Shown: positions 1 to 5,597, numbered from the stretch's first letter. The stretch is DNA of 5,646 bases from Bacteroidales bacterium (GCA_900767385.1 CAAFYY010000020.1:1-5646); one strand, 5' to 3'. A program made the numbers and translations. The notes: a model not told the origin generated them from the sequence alone.

Positions 1-945
1 ATAGTTGACGCAGCAGGCGATGAAGGCGATGTGCATCGGGAAGATATGGTGGGCAAAACCGTACATCACGCAGACGCCGACAAGGATTATCGTGTCGGCA
101 ATCATGATGGTGCGGTAGCCGAGACGGTCGATGAGTCGGCCGATGAGGGGAGAGAAGATGAAGCCCGCTATCGCCGAGACGGCAAACAACAGACTGATGA
201 CACCAGCGTCGGCGCCATAAAACAAGATGAGTACGTAAGGACCGAAGGTGAAGAACACCTGCTTACGTGCGCCGTAGAAGACCTCCAAGAGATAGTATTT
301 CCGGAATTTCTTACGGAAATAGAATCGGCTCTTCGAACTGTCGGAGTGGCTGTTGCCTGTCAGTCGGAGGGAGGCGAGGAGGGAGAATCCCATGAGTGCT
401 GCCGCGATGAGGAAGGTGGGGGTGAACATCTTCGTGGAGCCGACGAAGGCGAAGGCAACGGAGACGGCGATGAAGCCGATGAGGTTGCCGATTTGGAGAA
501 CTGAATTTTGATATCCGAGTGCTCTGCCGCCCCGTTTCGGTGCAGAGTACTCCAGAGTCAGCGTGTTGCGCATGCCTAACTGGATATGCTCACCTGTTGA
601 GTAGAGGAAAATGACAAGGATGACACACCATTTCTCGGGACTGATGACGCCTTGCAACACCATACCGATGAACATCACCGCCATACCAGCTTTGTACATC
701 TTTTCGGCTGTTGCCTTGTAGCAGACAGCGAGAATGAGGATAAGCAAAAGTCCTGGCAACTCGCGAAAAAACTCTGTCAGTCCGCGATCCATTTCATTCA
801 TCCGCACCACTTCTGCCATATAGTTGTCAATCACTCCTTTGTATAGTCCGTAGCCTATGGCAGAGAGAATCAAAGAAAGAAACAGGGCACGATAACGTGA
901 CCCTGTCTTGAACGATGCCGATATGTTGGGCAGATGTAGTCTCAT
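1..945 (-). CDS. MFS transporter, partial (C-terminus beyond window)
   Basis: The reading frame is open from an ATG at 945 through the left edge, giving 315 codons with no stop, so the C-terminal part (probably 80-100 residues, judging from typical MFS lengths near 400) is missing. The protein is strongly hydrophobic. Membrane segments are visible near residues 19-36, 64-77, 86-101, 106-118, 150-170, 175-192, 230-244, 247-267 and 279-298. A cytoplasmic basic loop (about 195-218, rich in Ser, Arg and Lys) separates the two halves. GRLIDRLGYR at 269-278 matches the repeated MFS motif A in the second half. This supports a secondary transporter of the inner membrane; the substrate cannot be read from the sequence. 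The start lies only 4 bases after the dapL stop, so the gene is almost certainly co-transcribed and probably translationally coupled with dapL. That could hint at an amino-acid-related substrate, but this is only context. Confidence 0.85.
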   Translation of the reverse strand, partial: MRLHLPNISASFKTGSRYRALFLSLILSAIGYGLYKGVIDNYMAEVVRMNEMDRGLTEFFRELPGLLLILILAVCYKATAEKMYKAGMAVMFIGMVLQGVISPEKWCVILVIFLYSTGEHIQLGMRNTLTLEYSAPKRGGRALGYQNSVLQIGNLIGFIAVSVAFAFVGSTKMFTPTFLIAAALMGFSLLASLRLTGNSHSDSSKSRFYFRKKFRKYYLLEVFYGARKQVFFTFGPYVLILFYGADAGVISLLFAVSAIAGFIFSPLIGRLIDRLGYRTIMIADTIILVGVCVMYGFAHHIFPMHIAFIACCVNY

Positions 946-949
946 TGGA

Positions 950-2131
950 TTAAAGGATTGGCTCAAGGCGTTTGAGTGCTTCCATCGTGGCCTCGGTGGA
1001 ATTGAACGCACTGAGGCGGAAGAAACCCTCACCGGAAGGACCGAAGCCTACGCCTGGGGTGCCGATAACTTGAACGGTGTCCAAGAGGTATTGGAAAAAC
1101 TCCCATGACTTCATCCCTTGTGGACATTTCATCCAAACGTATGGTGAAGAGGTGCCACCTGTGAAGAAGAGACCCTTGTTGCGCAACATCTCTGTGATGA
1201 GTTTGGCGTTGGCCTGATAATAGTGGATGTTGAGGTCGGAATCGCGCAATCCTTCTGGTGACAATGCTGCTTCAAGACCGCGTTGGGTGATATATGGAGC
1301 GCCGTTGTACTTGGTGGTCTGACGTTGCTGCCACATACGATTGAGGTTCATTCCGTCGCGCTCAAGGTCAATAGGTACGATGGTGTAACCGCTGCGTACA
1401 CAACTGAAGCCTGCGGTCTTTGAGAGACTGCCGAACTCGATGGCACAGCGGCGTGCGCCTTCAATCTGGAAGATGGAACGTGGGCAGTCGGGAGAAGTCA
1501 CGAAACGCTCGTAGGCTGCATCAAAAAGGATGACGGCATTGTTCTCCAAGGCGTAATCCACCCAAGCCTTAAGTTGTGGAAAGGTGAATGCAGCGCCTGT
1601 AGGATTGTTTGGTGAGCAGAGGTAGATAACATCGCATTTTGCATCAGGAGGGGCTGGTAAAAAACCGTTCTCCTCGTTGCAAGGAACGTAGATAATCTCG
1701 TTGCCGTCCATCAAAGTGGTAGATTGATAGAGCGGATAGACTGGGTCTTGGATGACTACGCGGTTGTCACCATGGGTAAAGAGGTCGGTGATGTTAGAGA
1801 GGTCTTCGCCGATGCCGTCGCCGATGGTGATTTCATCGGGCTGGAGCTCTACGCCAATCTCTGTTTTGTAGTAGTTGACCACGGCCGCCTTAGCCCAAGG
1901 GTGTCCGAGTTCAGGACCATAACCACGGAAAGTCTCCTTGTGGGTAAGTTCCTCAACGGCTTGTTTCATGGCGTTGGCAACAACAGGGGAAAGGGGACGT
2001 GTCACGTCGCCAATACCAAGTTTGATAACGCTTTTATCTGGATTGGCTGCGATATATCTGTCGGTTCTCAAGGCAATCTCTGTGAAGAGATAATTTTGAG
2101 GCAGTTTGCTATAGTTTTGATTGATTTTCAT
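950..2131 (-). CDS. dapL: LL-diaminopimelate aminotransferase (DapL), PLP-dependent
   Basis: This 393-residue class I/II PLP aminotransferase of the DapL family would convert tetrahydrodipicolinate plus glutamate to LL-diaminopimelate and 2-oxoglutarate, the one-step route to lysine and peptidoglycan diaminopimelate in the cytosol. Visible family features are Y14, LGIGDVT at 38-44, FRGYGPE at 68-74, Y132 in DPVYP, NNPTG at 175-179, DAAY at 204-207, SLSKTAGF at 235-242 with Lys238 as the PLP Schiff-base lysine, R246, N276, and GVGFGPSGEG followed by R372, the carboxylate-binding arginine. The loop usually written DGAK reads DGIG at 105-108, so the family lysine is replaced by Gly108. An upstream in-frame ATG at 2206 would add 25 residues, but a promoter (2160-2190) lies inside that extension and homology begins at MKINQNYSKLP, so 2131 is the start. 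At 393 residues it is slightly shorter than the usual 400-410. The MFS gene follows after 4 bases. Confidence 0.93.
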   Translation of the reverse strand: MKINQNYSKLPQNYLFTEIALRTDRYIAANPDKSVIKLGIGDVTRPLSPVVANAMKQAVEELTHKETFRGYGPELGHPWAKAAVVNYYKTEIGVELQPDEITIGDGIGEDLSNITDLFTHGDNRVVIQDPVYPLYQSTTLMDGNEIIYVPCNEENGFLPAPPDAKCDVIYLCSPNNPTGAAFTFPQLKAWVDYALENNAVILFDAAYERFVTSPDCPRSIFQIEGARRCAIEFGSLSKTAGFSCVRSGYTIVPIDLERDGMNLNRMWQQRQTTKYNGAPYITQRGLEAALSPEGLRDSDLNIHYYQANAKLITEMLRNKGLFFTGGTSSPYVWMKCPQGMKSWEFFQYLLDTVQVIGTPGVGFGPSGEGFFRLSAFNSTEATMEALKRLEPIL

Positions 2132-2159
2132 AGCTTCTGTATGCTTTGTTTTTATAGCG

Positions 2160-2190
2160 CAAAGGTACGAAAAAAATCGTTGGTTTTCAA
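2160..2190 (-). promoter_or_regulatory. Bacteroidota-type promoter of dapL
   Basis: On the minus strand, TACCTTTG at 2167-2160 matches the -7 consensus TAnnTTTG exactly. A TTTTG whose TTG is at 2190-2188 supplies the -33 element with a 20-base spacer, as expected for the primary sigma factor of this phylum. Transcription should begin near 2153, leaving a leader of about 20 bases before the ATG at 2131. The element overlaps the T-tail of the terminator upstream. Confidence 0.8.
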
Positions 2191-2224
2191 AAGAAATGGT
2201 CCCCAACTTTCACCGGAGACCATT
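2188..2224 (-). terminator. Rho-independent terminator of the PspC operon
   Basis: Read on the minus strand, AATGGTCTCC (2224-2215) pairs with GGGGACCATT (2204-2195) in a 10-bp stem containing one G-T wobble. The loop is ten bases and a short T-rich tail, TCTTTTG, follows. It lies about 40 bases past the stop codon of the large PspC/GIN gene and directly ahead of the dapL promoter, so it would separate the two operons. The tail is short, so termination may be incomplete. Confidence 0.75.
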
Positions 2225-2263
2225 CACTATCTATCAATGAATTAATATATGAAAAGAAATGCT

Positions 2264-4054
2264 CTAATCTCTTGTCTTGATGTTGCCGCCGGAAGAGGCT
2301 GACTTGGTCACCTTGGCTGGTCCCCAGAAGGAGATGTAGCTGCCTGAGGTGGCTTCGAGTGTGGCTGTCTTGGTGGCGTTGGCTTCGATGTGGGCTGCCG
2401 ATGATGACTCGACTTCCAACTCTTCTACGCTAAGACCGCTTGCCAAGATCTGAGAACCGCTGCTTGCCTCGAGTTCTGCTCCTTTGGCAGAGCCGATGAG
2501 GGTTACGTTGGCACCGCTGGAGGTCTCTGCCCAGAGCTTATCTGTTGTCATGGTTATGCTGCAGTCGGCTCCGGAGCTTGCCTCGATGTTGACTGAAGGG
2601 GCAATCAGTTCGCCTTGGAAATTACCGCCGGATGAGGCCCAGAGTGAGAACTCGTCTTCACGGGTCATTGGCTGGCTGAGGGTGAGTGAGGCTCCGCCTG
2701 TGATGTTGGCACTGTGGAAGGATGGACCTTGGAGCTCGACGAGGACAGGGCGGCTTTTTTTGCCGTTTTTGACTTTATATTTGAGTGAGAGAGTACCGTT
2801 GGTAATGTCCCAACTTGTTCTCTTTCTCTGCTGGTCGGTGTAGCGGATAATCATGTGAGGCTGGTCGCTTTCGGTGTAGGTGATGCGGAAGTTACCAGTG
2901 ACATTGAGGTCTTTGAAAGCCTCGAGATCGTCCTCCTCAGAGGCCATGCTGCTGTCGTCATAGTCCTCATCATCGTCGTCGTAATCAAGGCGTTCAGATT
3001 GATATACATCCTTGAAGCACTTGACCAGATCGGTACGGAACTCCTTGTTGTTGACCGTGATGAACAGGCCCACGAGCGAGAGGAGGAAGGCAATGAGGCA
3101 AGTAATCCAGCCTGCCTTGTTAGGGCGGTGGTTAGGGTTGCTGCGACGGCGGCTGAAGTGAACCAACAGTCCGATGAGTGCGGCAATGATACTTACGATG
3201 AATACCAACATGCTGAGTCCGAGAATAATCATGTGAGGCAGGTAGGTGCTGAGCAGGTCGATGTTGTCGCTCTCTACAATCAGTACGAACGGTGCTATCA
3301 GCAGTGCGACGAATGCAGCAAAGACGCAGATAAGGAAGATACCGCCAAAGAAGACGCCCAAAGCTATCATGCAGGCCTTCAAGAAACCGAGGAAGAAGCC
3401 GAGGCAGCCACGGCGTTCAACGGGTGCTTCGGTGTGGTTGGAACTGTATTGACTGATGTTCTCCAACGATGGCTCTTCGCCTTTCATCTGCAGTTTCTCG
3501 GCTGTGCTCTTGGCCTTTGGCACGATAATCCAAAGGATGAGGTAGAGCGGGAAGATGAAACTGAAGATATGGAAGGGGTTGAATGAGAAATCGAACCATT
3601 TGACGCTGGTTGAGCCGATAAGCAGGGCAGCCACGGTGATGAGGCGGATAATGACCACGTCGAGATGGAGATAGTTGGCGATGCCGCTGCATACGCCACC
3701 AATCATCATATTGTCGCCATCACGGAACAGACGGCGGTTTTTCTTGCGTTCCTCACGGGTGGTTGAGGCGGTCTCACGGTTGTCGGCCGTTGGCTCGTCG
3801 TCGAAGTCGCTTGGTTTGCCCAGTTGGCTGATGATCTCGTCCACGTCTGCTTGCGAAATCACGTTCTTGCCGTTTTGCAGACGCTCGTTGAAGAGTTCGG
3901 CAACACGCATCTCTATATCTTGAAGTACCTCGGCAGCATCCTCAGGGACGAAGTGTTTCTCGAGGGCGTCGAGATACTCCTGGAGTGAGTTGTAGGCGTC
4001 GTGGTCGATGGTGAAAGCCTGACCGCCAAGGTTGATGTTTTTAGTCTCTTTCAT
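2264..4054 (-). CDS. HAAS-like / PspC / GIN (DUF2807-like) domain membrane protein
   Basis: This 596-residue multidomain membrane protein is likely an envelope-stress sensor. Residues about 20-85 resemble the HAAS helical signalling domain (YLDALEKHF, DIEMRVAELF, then IISQLGKP at 74-81), a domain family often paired with PadR regulators. A basic stretch (102-111) leads into a PspC domain at about 108-180 (MIGGVCSGIANYLHLD, IIRL, LILWIIVP). More membrane segments follow at about 220-260, 273-299 and 315-334. An acidic linker (357-378, mostly Asp/Glu) precedes the C-terminal region (about 380-596), whose (E/A)xSSG motif recurs every 18-20 residues with the last position at 476, 495, 514, 533, 553, 571 and 589, as in GIN/DUF2807 'toastrack' beta ladders. 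No signal peptide is seen. The ATG at 4054 overlaps the padR stop by 14 bases, which suggests translational coupling. The gene is last in its operon. Domain calls are from motif reading; function is inferred. Confidence 0.88.
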   Translation of the reverse strand: MKETKNINLGGQAFTIDHDAYNSLQEYLDALEKHFVPEDAAEVLQDIEMRVAELFNERLQNGKNVISQADVDEIISQLGKPSDFDDEPTADNRETASTTREERKKNRRLFRDGDNMMIGGVCSGIANYLHLDVVIIRLITVAALLIGSTSVKWFDFSFNPFHIFSFIFPLYLILWIIVPKAKSTAEKLQMKGEEPSLENISQYSSNHTEAPVERRGCLGFFLGFLKACMIALGVFFGGIFLICVFAAFVALLIAPFVLIVESDNIDLLSTYLPHMIILGLSMLVFIVSIIAALIGLLVHFSRRRSNPNHRPNKAGWITCLIAFLLSLVGLFITVNNKEFRTDLVKCFKDVYQSERLDYDDDDEDYDDSSMASEEDDLEAFKDLNVTGNFRITYTESDQPHMIIRYTDQQRKRTSWDITNGTLSLKYKVKNGKKSRPVLVELQGPSFHSANITGGASLTLSQPMTREDEFSLWASSGGNFQGELIAPSVNIEASSGADCSITMTTDKLWAETSSGANVTLIGSAKGAELEASSGSQILASGLSVEELEVESSSAAHIEANATKTATLEATSGSYISFWGPAKVTKSASSGGNIKTRD

Positions 4055-4445
4055 TGTCTTGATCGTTGTTTGGTTGGAAACGTTCTGGATTTTCGGTGCT
4101 ATTCTCGAGGCATGACTGCTTCAGTTTCTCGAGTGCCGAGGAGAGGAGGTTCCATGTGTTCTCGAGTTCTTCCAAAGAAGCGATGCCTTCGGGGGTGATT
4201 TTGTAGTATTTGCGAGGAGGTCCTGCTTGTGACTCGCGCCAGGTGTATGAGAGCAGATTCTTGTTCTTCATACGGGTGAGGAGAGGGTAGAGCGTACCCT
4301 CCACGATGTCGAGTCCAGCTTCCTTCAACGCGTTGATGATATCGAGCGAATAGGTGGTCCTACTCTTGATGATCATCAAGATACAGTACTCGATGTAGCC
4401 TTTGTACATCTGAGACTTGATGTTGTCGTTGTTGTCGGATGCCAT
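4041..4445 (-). CDS. PadR-family transcriptional regulator
   Basis: This 134-residue winged-helix DNA-binding protein has the PadR layout. The N-terminal helices run through MYKGYIEYCILMIIKSR (13-29) and TYSLDIINALKEAGL (31-45), followed by the diagnostic recognition-helix block EGTLYPLLTRMKNKNLL (49-65). The wing has GPPRKYYKITPEG (75-87), and a C-terminal amphipathic helix (about 88-113) should form the dimer interface. The last 20 residues are polar and probably disordered. PadR proteins are usually repressors, often of their own operon, and in many bacteria are encoded just before a HAAS or PspC membrane protein, as here. It starts 14 bases after the stop of the small pspC gene and ends inside the start of the HAAS/PspC/GIN gene. 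Its likely targets are the repeated sites around the promoter at 4907-4950; this is inferred. The ATG at 4445 is preferred over Met13 because of its spacing to the upstream gene. Confidence 0.92.
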   Translation of the reverse strand: MASDNNDNIKSQMYKGYIEYCILMIIKSRTTYSLDIINALKEAGLDIVEGTLYPLLTRMKNKNLLSYTWRESQAGPPRKYYKITPEGIASLEELENTWNLLSSALEKLKQSCLENSTENPERFQPNNDQDNERD

Positions 4446-4459
4446 AGTGACGATTGTTA

Positions 4460-4654
4460 TTATCTATTGTTTGGAATGATGCAAGCCATGATGATGTAGA
4501 GTATCAATCCGGGGAAACCGGCAGAGAAGATGGCGAGGGCGGTGTAGGCGATACGGATGATGGTTGGGTCAACGTCCATATATTCGGCGATGCCGGCCAA
4601 TACGCCTGCAAGCATCTTGTTGTTGCTCTTGGTGAGCTTTCTTTGTTCATTCAT
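4460..4654 (-). CDS. Small PspC-domain protein
   Basis: This 64-residue protein consists almost entirely of one PspC domain. A basic N-terminus (RKLTKSNNKM) leads to LAGVLAGIAEYMDVDP, then IIRIAYTALAIFSAGFPG, and a second hydrophobic stretch LILYIIMACIIP near the C-terminus. This is the classic PspC pattern: an amphipathic entry, the GxxAGIAEY signature and one or two inner-membrane helices. PspC proteins take part in the phage-shock envelope-stress response in proteobacteria; in Bacteroidota they occur without PspA/PspB, and their role is less defined. The leader is A-rich (AACAAAAAAAATTA ahead of the ATG at 4654) with no Shine-Dalgarno, as usual in the phylum. It lies 33 bases after the second micropeptide and 14 bases before padR, so it should be part of the same transcript. 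It has its own full PspC domain, so it is a paralogue of the domain in the large protein, not a fragment of it. Confidence 0.9.
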   Translation of the reverse strand: MNEQRKLTKSNNKMLAGVLAGIAEYMDVDPTIIRIAYTALAIFSAGFPGLILYIIMACIIPNNR

Positions 4655-4687
4655 AGTAGTATGTTTTAATTTTTTTTGTTTATTTAC

Positions 4688-4756
4688 TTAGCAGTGCCAA
4701 TTGAAAAGGGCAATTGCGATAGAAACCAATGTTACGATGATAGCGCTCATTGTCAT
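4688..4756 (-). CDS. Putative 22-residue hydrophobic membrane peptide
   Basis: An ATG at 4756 opens a 22-codon frame ending in TAA at 4688. It reads MTMSAIIVTLVSIAIALF followed by NWHC, so it is one uninterrupted hydrophobic helix of about 15 residues with no Lys, Arg, Asp or Glu. That composition suits a single-pass inner-membrane micropeptide. The ten-base block ACAAAAAACA lies 11 bases before the start (4768-4777) and is also found before the upstream micropeptide. The peptide resembles that neighbour: both begin MTxS, have a core rich in Ile, Val and Leu, and share ALF near the end. It lies 33 bases before the small pspC gene and downstream of the operon promoter. No known family is recognised. 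It could instead be a chance frame within a long leader RNA; a second initiator Met at codon 3 does not change the interpretation. Confidence 0.5.
   Translation of the reverse strand: MTMSAIIVTLVSIAIALFNWHC
4698..4716 (-). other. Small RNA hairpin inside the 22-residue peptide frame
   Basis: CAATTG (4716-4711) pairs with a second CAATTG (4703-4698) across a CCCTTTT loop. It occupies the position equivalent to the hairpin in the first micropeptide, over the codons around ALF. It could be a conserved leader-RNA element or a by-product of similar coding sequence. Confidence 0.3.
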
Positions 4757-4767
4757 TGACTTTTAGT

Positions 4768-4777
4768 TGTTTTTTGT
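4768..4777 (-). promoter_or_regulatory. A-rich translation element before the 22-residue peptide
   Basis: ACAAAAAACA on the minus strand lies 11 bases before the ATG at 4756 and is identical to the block at 4851-4860. Bacteroidota genes usually lack Shine-Dalgarno sites and have A-rich leaders, so this is consistent with real translation initiation. It could equally be simple A-richness of the leader. Confidence 0.35.
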
Positions 4778-4781
4778 GGAT

Positions 4782-4844
4782 TTAAAGCTGTGCACTGAAA
4801 AGTGCTGCGGCCAAAGAGAGAATTACAATTGTTGAGAGTGTCAT
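4782..4844 (-). CDS. Putative 20-residue hydrophobic membrane peptide
   Basis: An ATG at 4844 opens a 20-codon frame ending in TAA at 4782, which reads MTLSTIVILSLAAALFSAQL. It is hydrophobic throughout with no charged side chain, so it would form a single short membrane helix. It is the first frame after the operon promoter, with a leader of roughly 60 bases, and is followed after 25 bases by a second peptide of like pattern (MTxS start, aliphatic core, ALF near the end). The block ACAAAAAACA (4851-4860) lies 6 bases before the ATG. The duplication of leader block plus tiny frame argues against chance. The location points to a role in the PspC membrane-stress module, for example as a membrane-active effector, a partner of PspC, or a leader peptide; none of these is shown. 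No known family is recognised. Confidence 0.5.
   Translation of the reverse strand: MTLSTIVILSLAAALFSAQL
4792..4805 (-). other. Small RNA hairpin inside the 20-residue peptide frame
   Basis: GCACT (4805-4801), the loop TTTC and AGTGC (4796-4792) form a perfect 5-bp stem over the codons near the end of the frame. No T-tract follows, so it is not a terminator. It may be a leader-RNA structure or chance. Confidence 0.3.
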
Positions 4845-4850
4845 GATGTC

Positions 4851-4860
4851 TGTTTTTTGT
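4851..4860 (-). promoter_or_regulatory. A-rich translation element before the 20-residue peptide
   Basis: ACAAAAAACA on the minus strand ends 6 bases before the ATG at 4844. The identical ten bases occur before the next micropeptide, and a similar A-run precedes the small pspC gene, in keeping with Bacteroidota initiation without a Shine-Dalgarno. Confidence 0.35.
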
Positions 4861-4906
4861 CTGTAAAAGTGTGAGTTTTTGTTGCCTTGTTTTGTCGTCT
4901 TGTTTA

Positions 4907-4950
4907 CAATGCAAAGATAAACGAAATATTCAATACTATGCAATGCAAAG
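4907..4950 (-). repeat. Two direct copies of CTTTGCATTG over the promoter
   Basis: CTTTGCATTG occurs at 4950-4941 and again at 4916-4907, 34 bases apart. One copy overlaps the -33 TTG and the other overlaps the -7 element. The 8-base core also occurs inverted at 4986-4993 (TTTGCATT on the plus strand). The placement would suit a repressor such as the operon's own PadR. Alternatively the upstream copy (TACTTTGCA) may be a degenerate second promoter, since TTTGC is itself part of promoter sequence in this phylum. Confidence 0.5.
4912..4943 (-). promoter_or_regulatory. Promoter of the micropeptide-pspC-padR operon
   Basis: TATCTTTG at 4919-4912 on the minus strand is an exact TAnnTTTG (-7) element. 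A TTG at 4943-4941 provides a -33 element with a 21-base spacer. Transcription would start near 4905. This is the only exact -7 match found between the AT-rich region and the small pspC gene, so the two micropeptides, pspC, padR and the large PspC/GIN gene should share this start. Confidence 0.7.
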
Positions 4951-5597
4951 TACCAAAAAATTAAATAAAATAGAAAAATTTTTAGTTTGCATTAAATCAG
5001 CGAATTAGACCTGTATTTGAGGTATGGTTGTGGCTTTTGGGGGCTTGGGTTTGATGAAATATCCCGAAAAATGGATGATGACGCGGCATGAAAAAAGTCA
5101 TTTTTTGGGGGAAAAGAAGGAAAAAGTAGAGTAGTGGTGTGTTGGTTATTTGAAAAAGAAAAGACTCCGTTTGGATGAGAAATTTTTGCTTTTCAGAAAA
5201 CCGGATTCCATTAGGAATTTGAAAATATTCTCACAAAAATTACCCCATCCGTTTGTCACAGGAAAATCTTCTTGTCGGAATTGCTGAAACTATTGTTCGA
5301 TAAACTACATCTGTTTCCAAACCTTTCAACACCATTTTACATGACAAAATCTCCTCTTGAAAATCTCCAAAAATAATTCTTCAGCGTCAATTTATTTGTG
5401 CCAACCCTACCATCCGTTATTCGGGTCCTCTCTTTTTTGAAAGAAAATCCCAATCCGTTTGCAAAGTATAAATATAGTATCGGCGATGATAAAAAGTTGG
5501 AAAATCATGATGGCAATATACATTATTACACTGCTGTCCCGTAAAAGTAGACAAATCGGTCTTTGAAATTATTGAAATATAGTCTATTAGAAGCAAT
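4951..5597. other. AT-rich intergenic region without a credible gene
   Basis: This stretch of about 650 bases is much richer in A and T than the coding part, and no frame with a plausible start and protein-like composition was found on either strand. It contains an A-run/T-run pairing around 5091-5106, a 5-bp hairpin at 5205-5218 without a T-tail, and three loose copies of a CATCCGTT-like string (5247-5255, 5412-5420, 5453-5461). A minus-strand TACTTTGCAAA near 5457-5467 resembles a promoter but has the wrong internal spacing. It separates the leftward PspC operon from a presumed rightward gene. Confidence 0.6.
5535..5560. mobile_element. Possible insertion-sequence end (very tentative)
   Basis: TGTCCCGTAAAAGTAGACA looks like the terminal type of string seen in some insertion sequences, and it is followed within about 90 bases by a promoter and an ATG, the order expected at the 5' end of a transposon. 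No partner repeat, target duplication or transposase is inside the window, so this is only a hint. Confidence 0.15.

Noticed and set aside
31..504. 157-residue plus-strand frame rich in Glu, Asp and Gly
   Set aside because: It is the antisense of the MFS gene; the composition is what hydrophobic codons give when read backward, and it has no family features.
2132..2206. 25-residue N-terminal extension of DapL from an ATG at 2206
   Set aside because: A good promoter lies inside it and the terminator stem overlaps it; family similarity begins at the ATG at 2131.
1724..2245. 173-residue plus-strand frame across the dapL start
   Set aside because: It lies antisense to dapL and runs through its promoter and the terminator; no recognisable domain.
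2855..3586. 243-residue plus-strand frame opposite the large PspC gene
   Set aside because: It is an acidic, low-complexity mirror of the membrane-coding region on the other strand, without its own promoter or motif.
4655..4905. Antisense RNA opposite the micropeptides, as in type I toxin-antitoxin pairs
   Set aside because: No plus-strand TAnnTTTG promoter was found in or just beside this segment, so an antisense partner is not supported.
5088..5129. 13-residue basic peptide frame MKKVIFWGKRRKK on the plus strand
   Set aside because: It is very short, lies in an A/G-rich low-complexity stretch, and has no promoter or second copy, unlike the micropeptides at 4688-4844.
5205..5218. ATTCC-ATTA-GGAAT hairpin as a terminator
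   Set aside because: The stem is only five bases, no T-tract follows, and no gene ends nearby.
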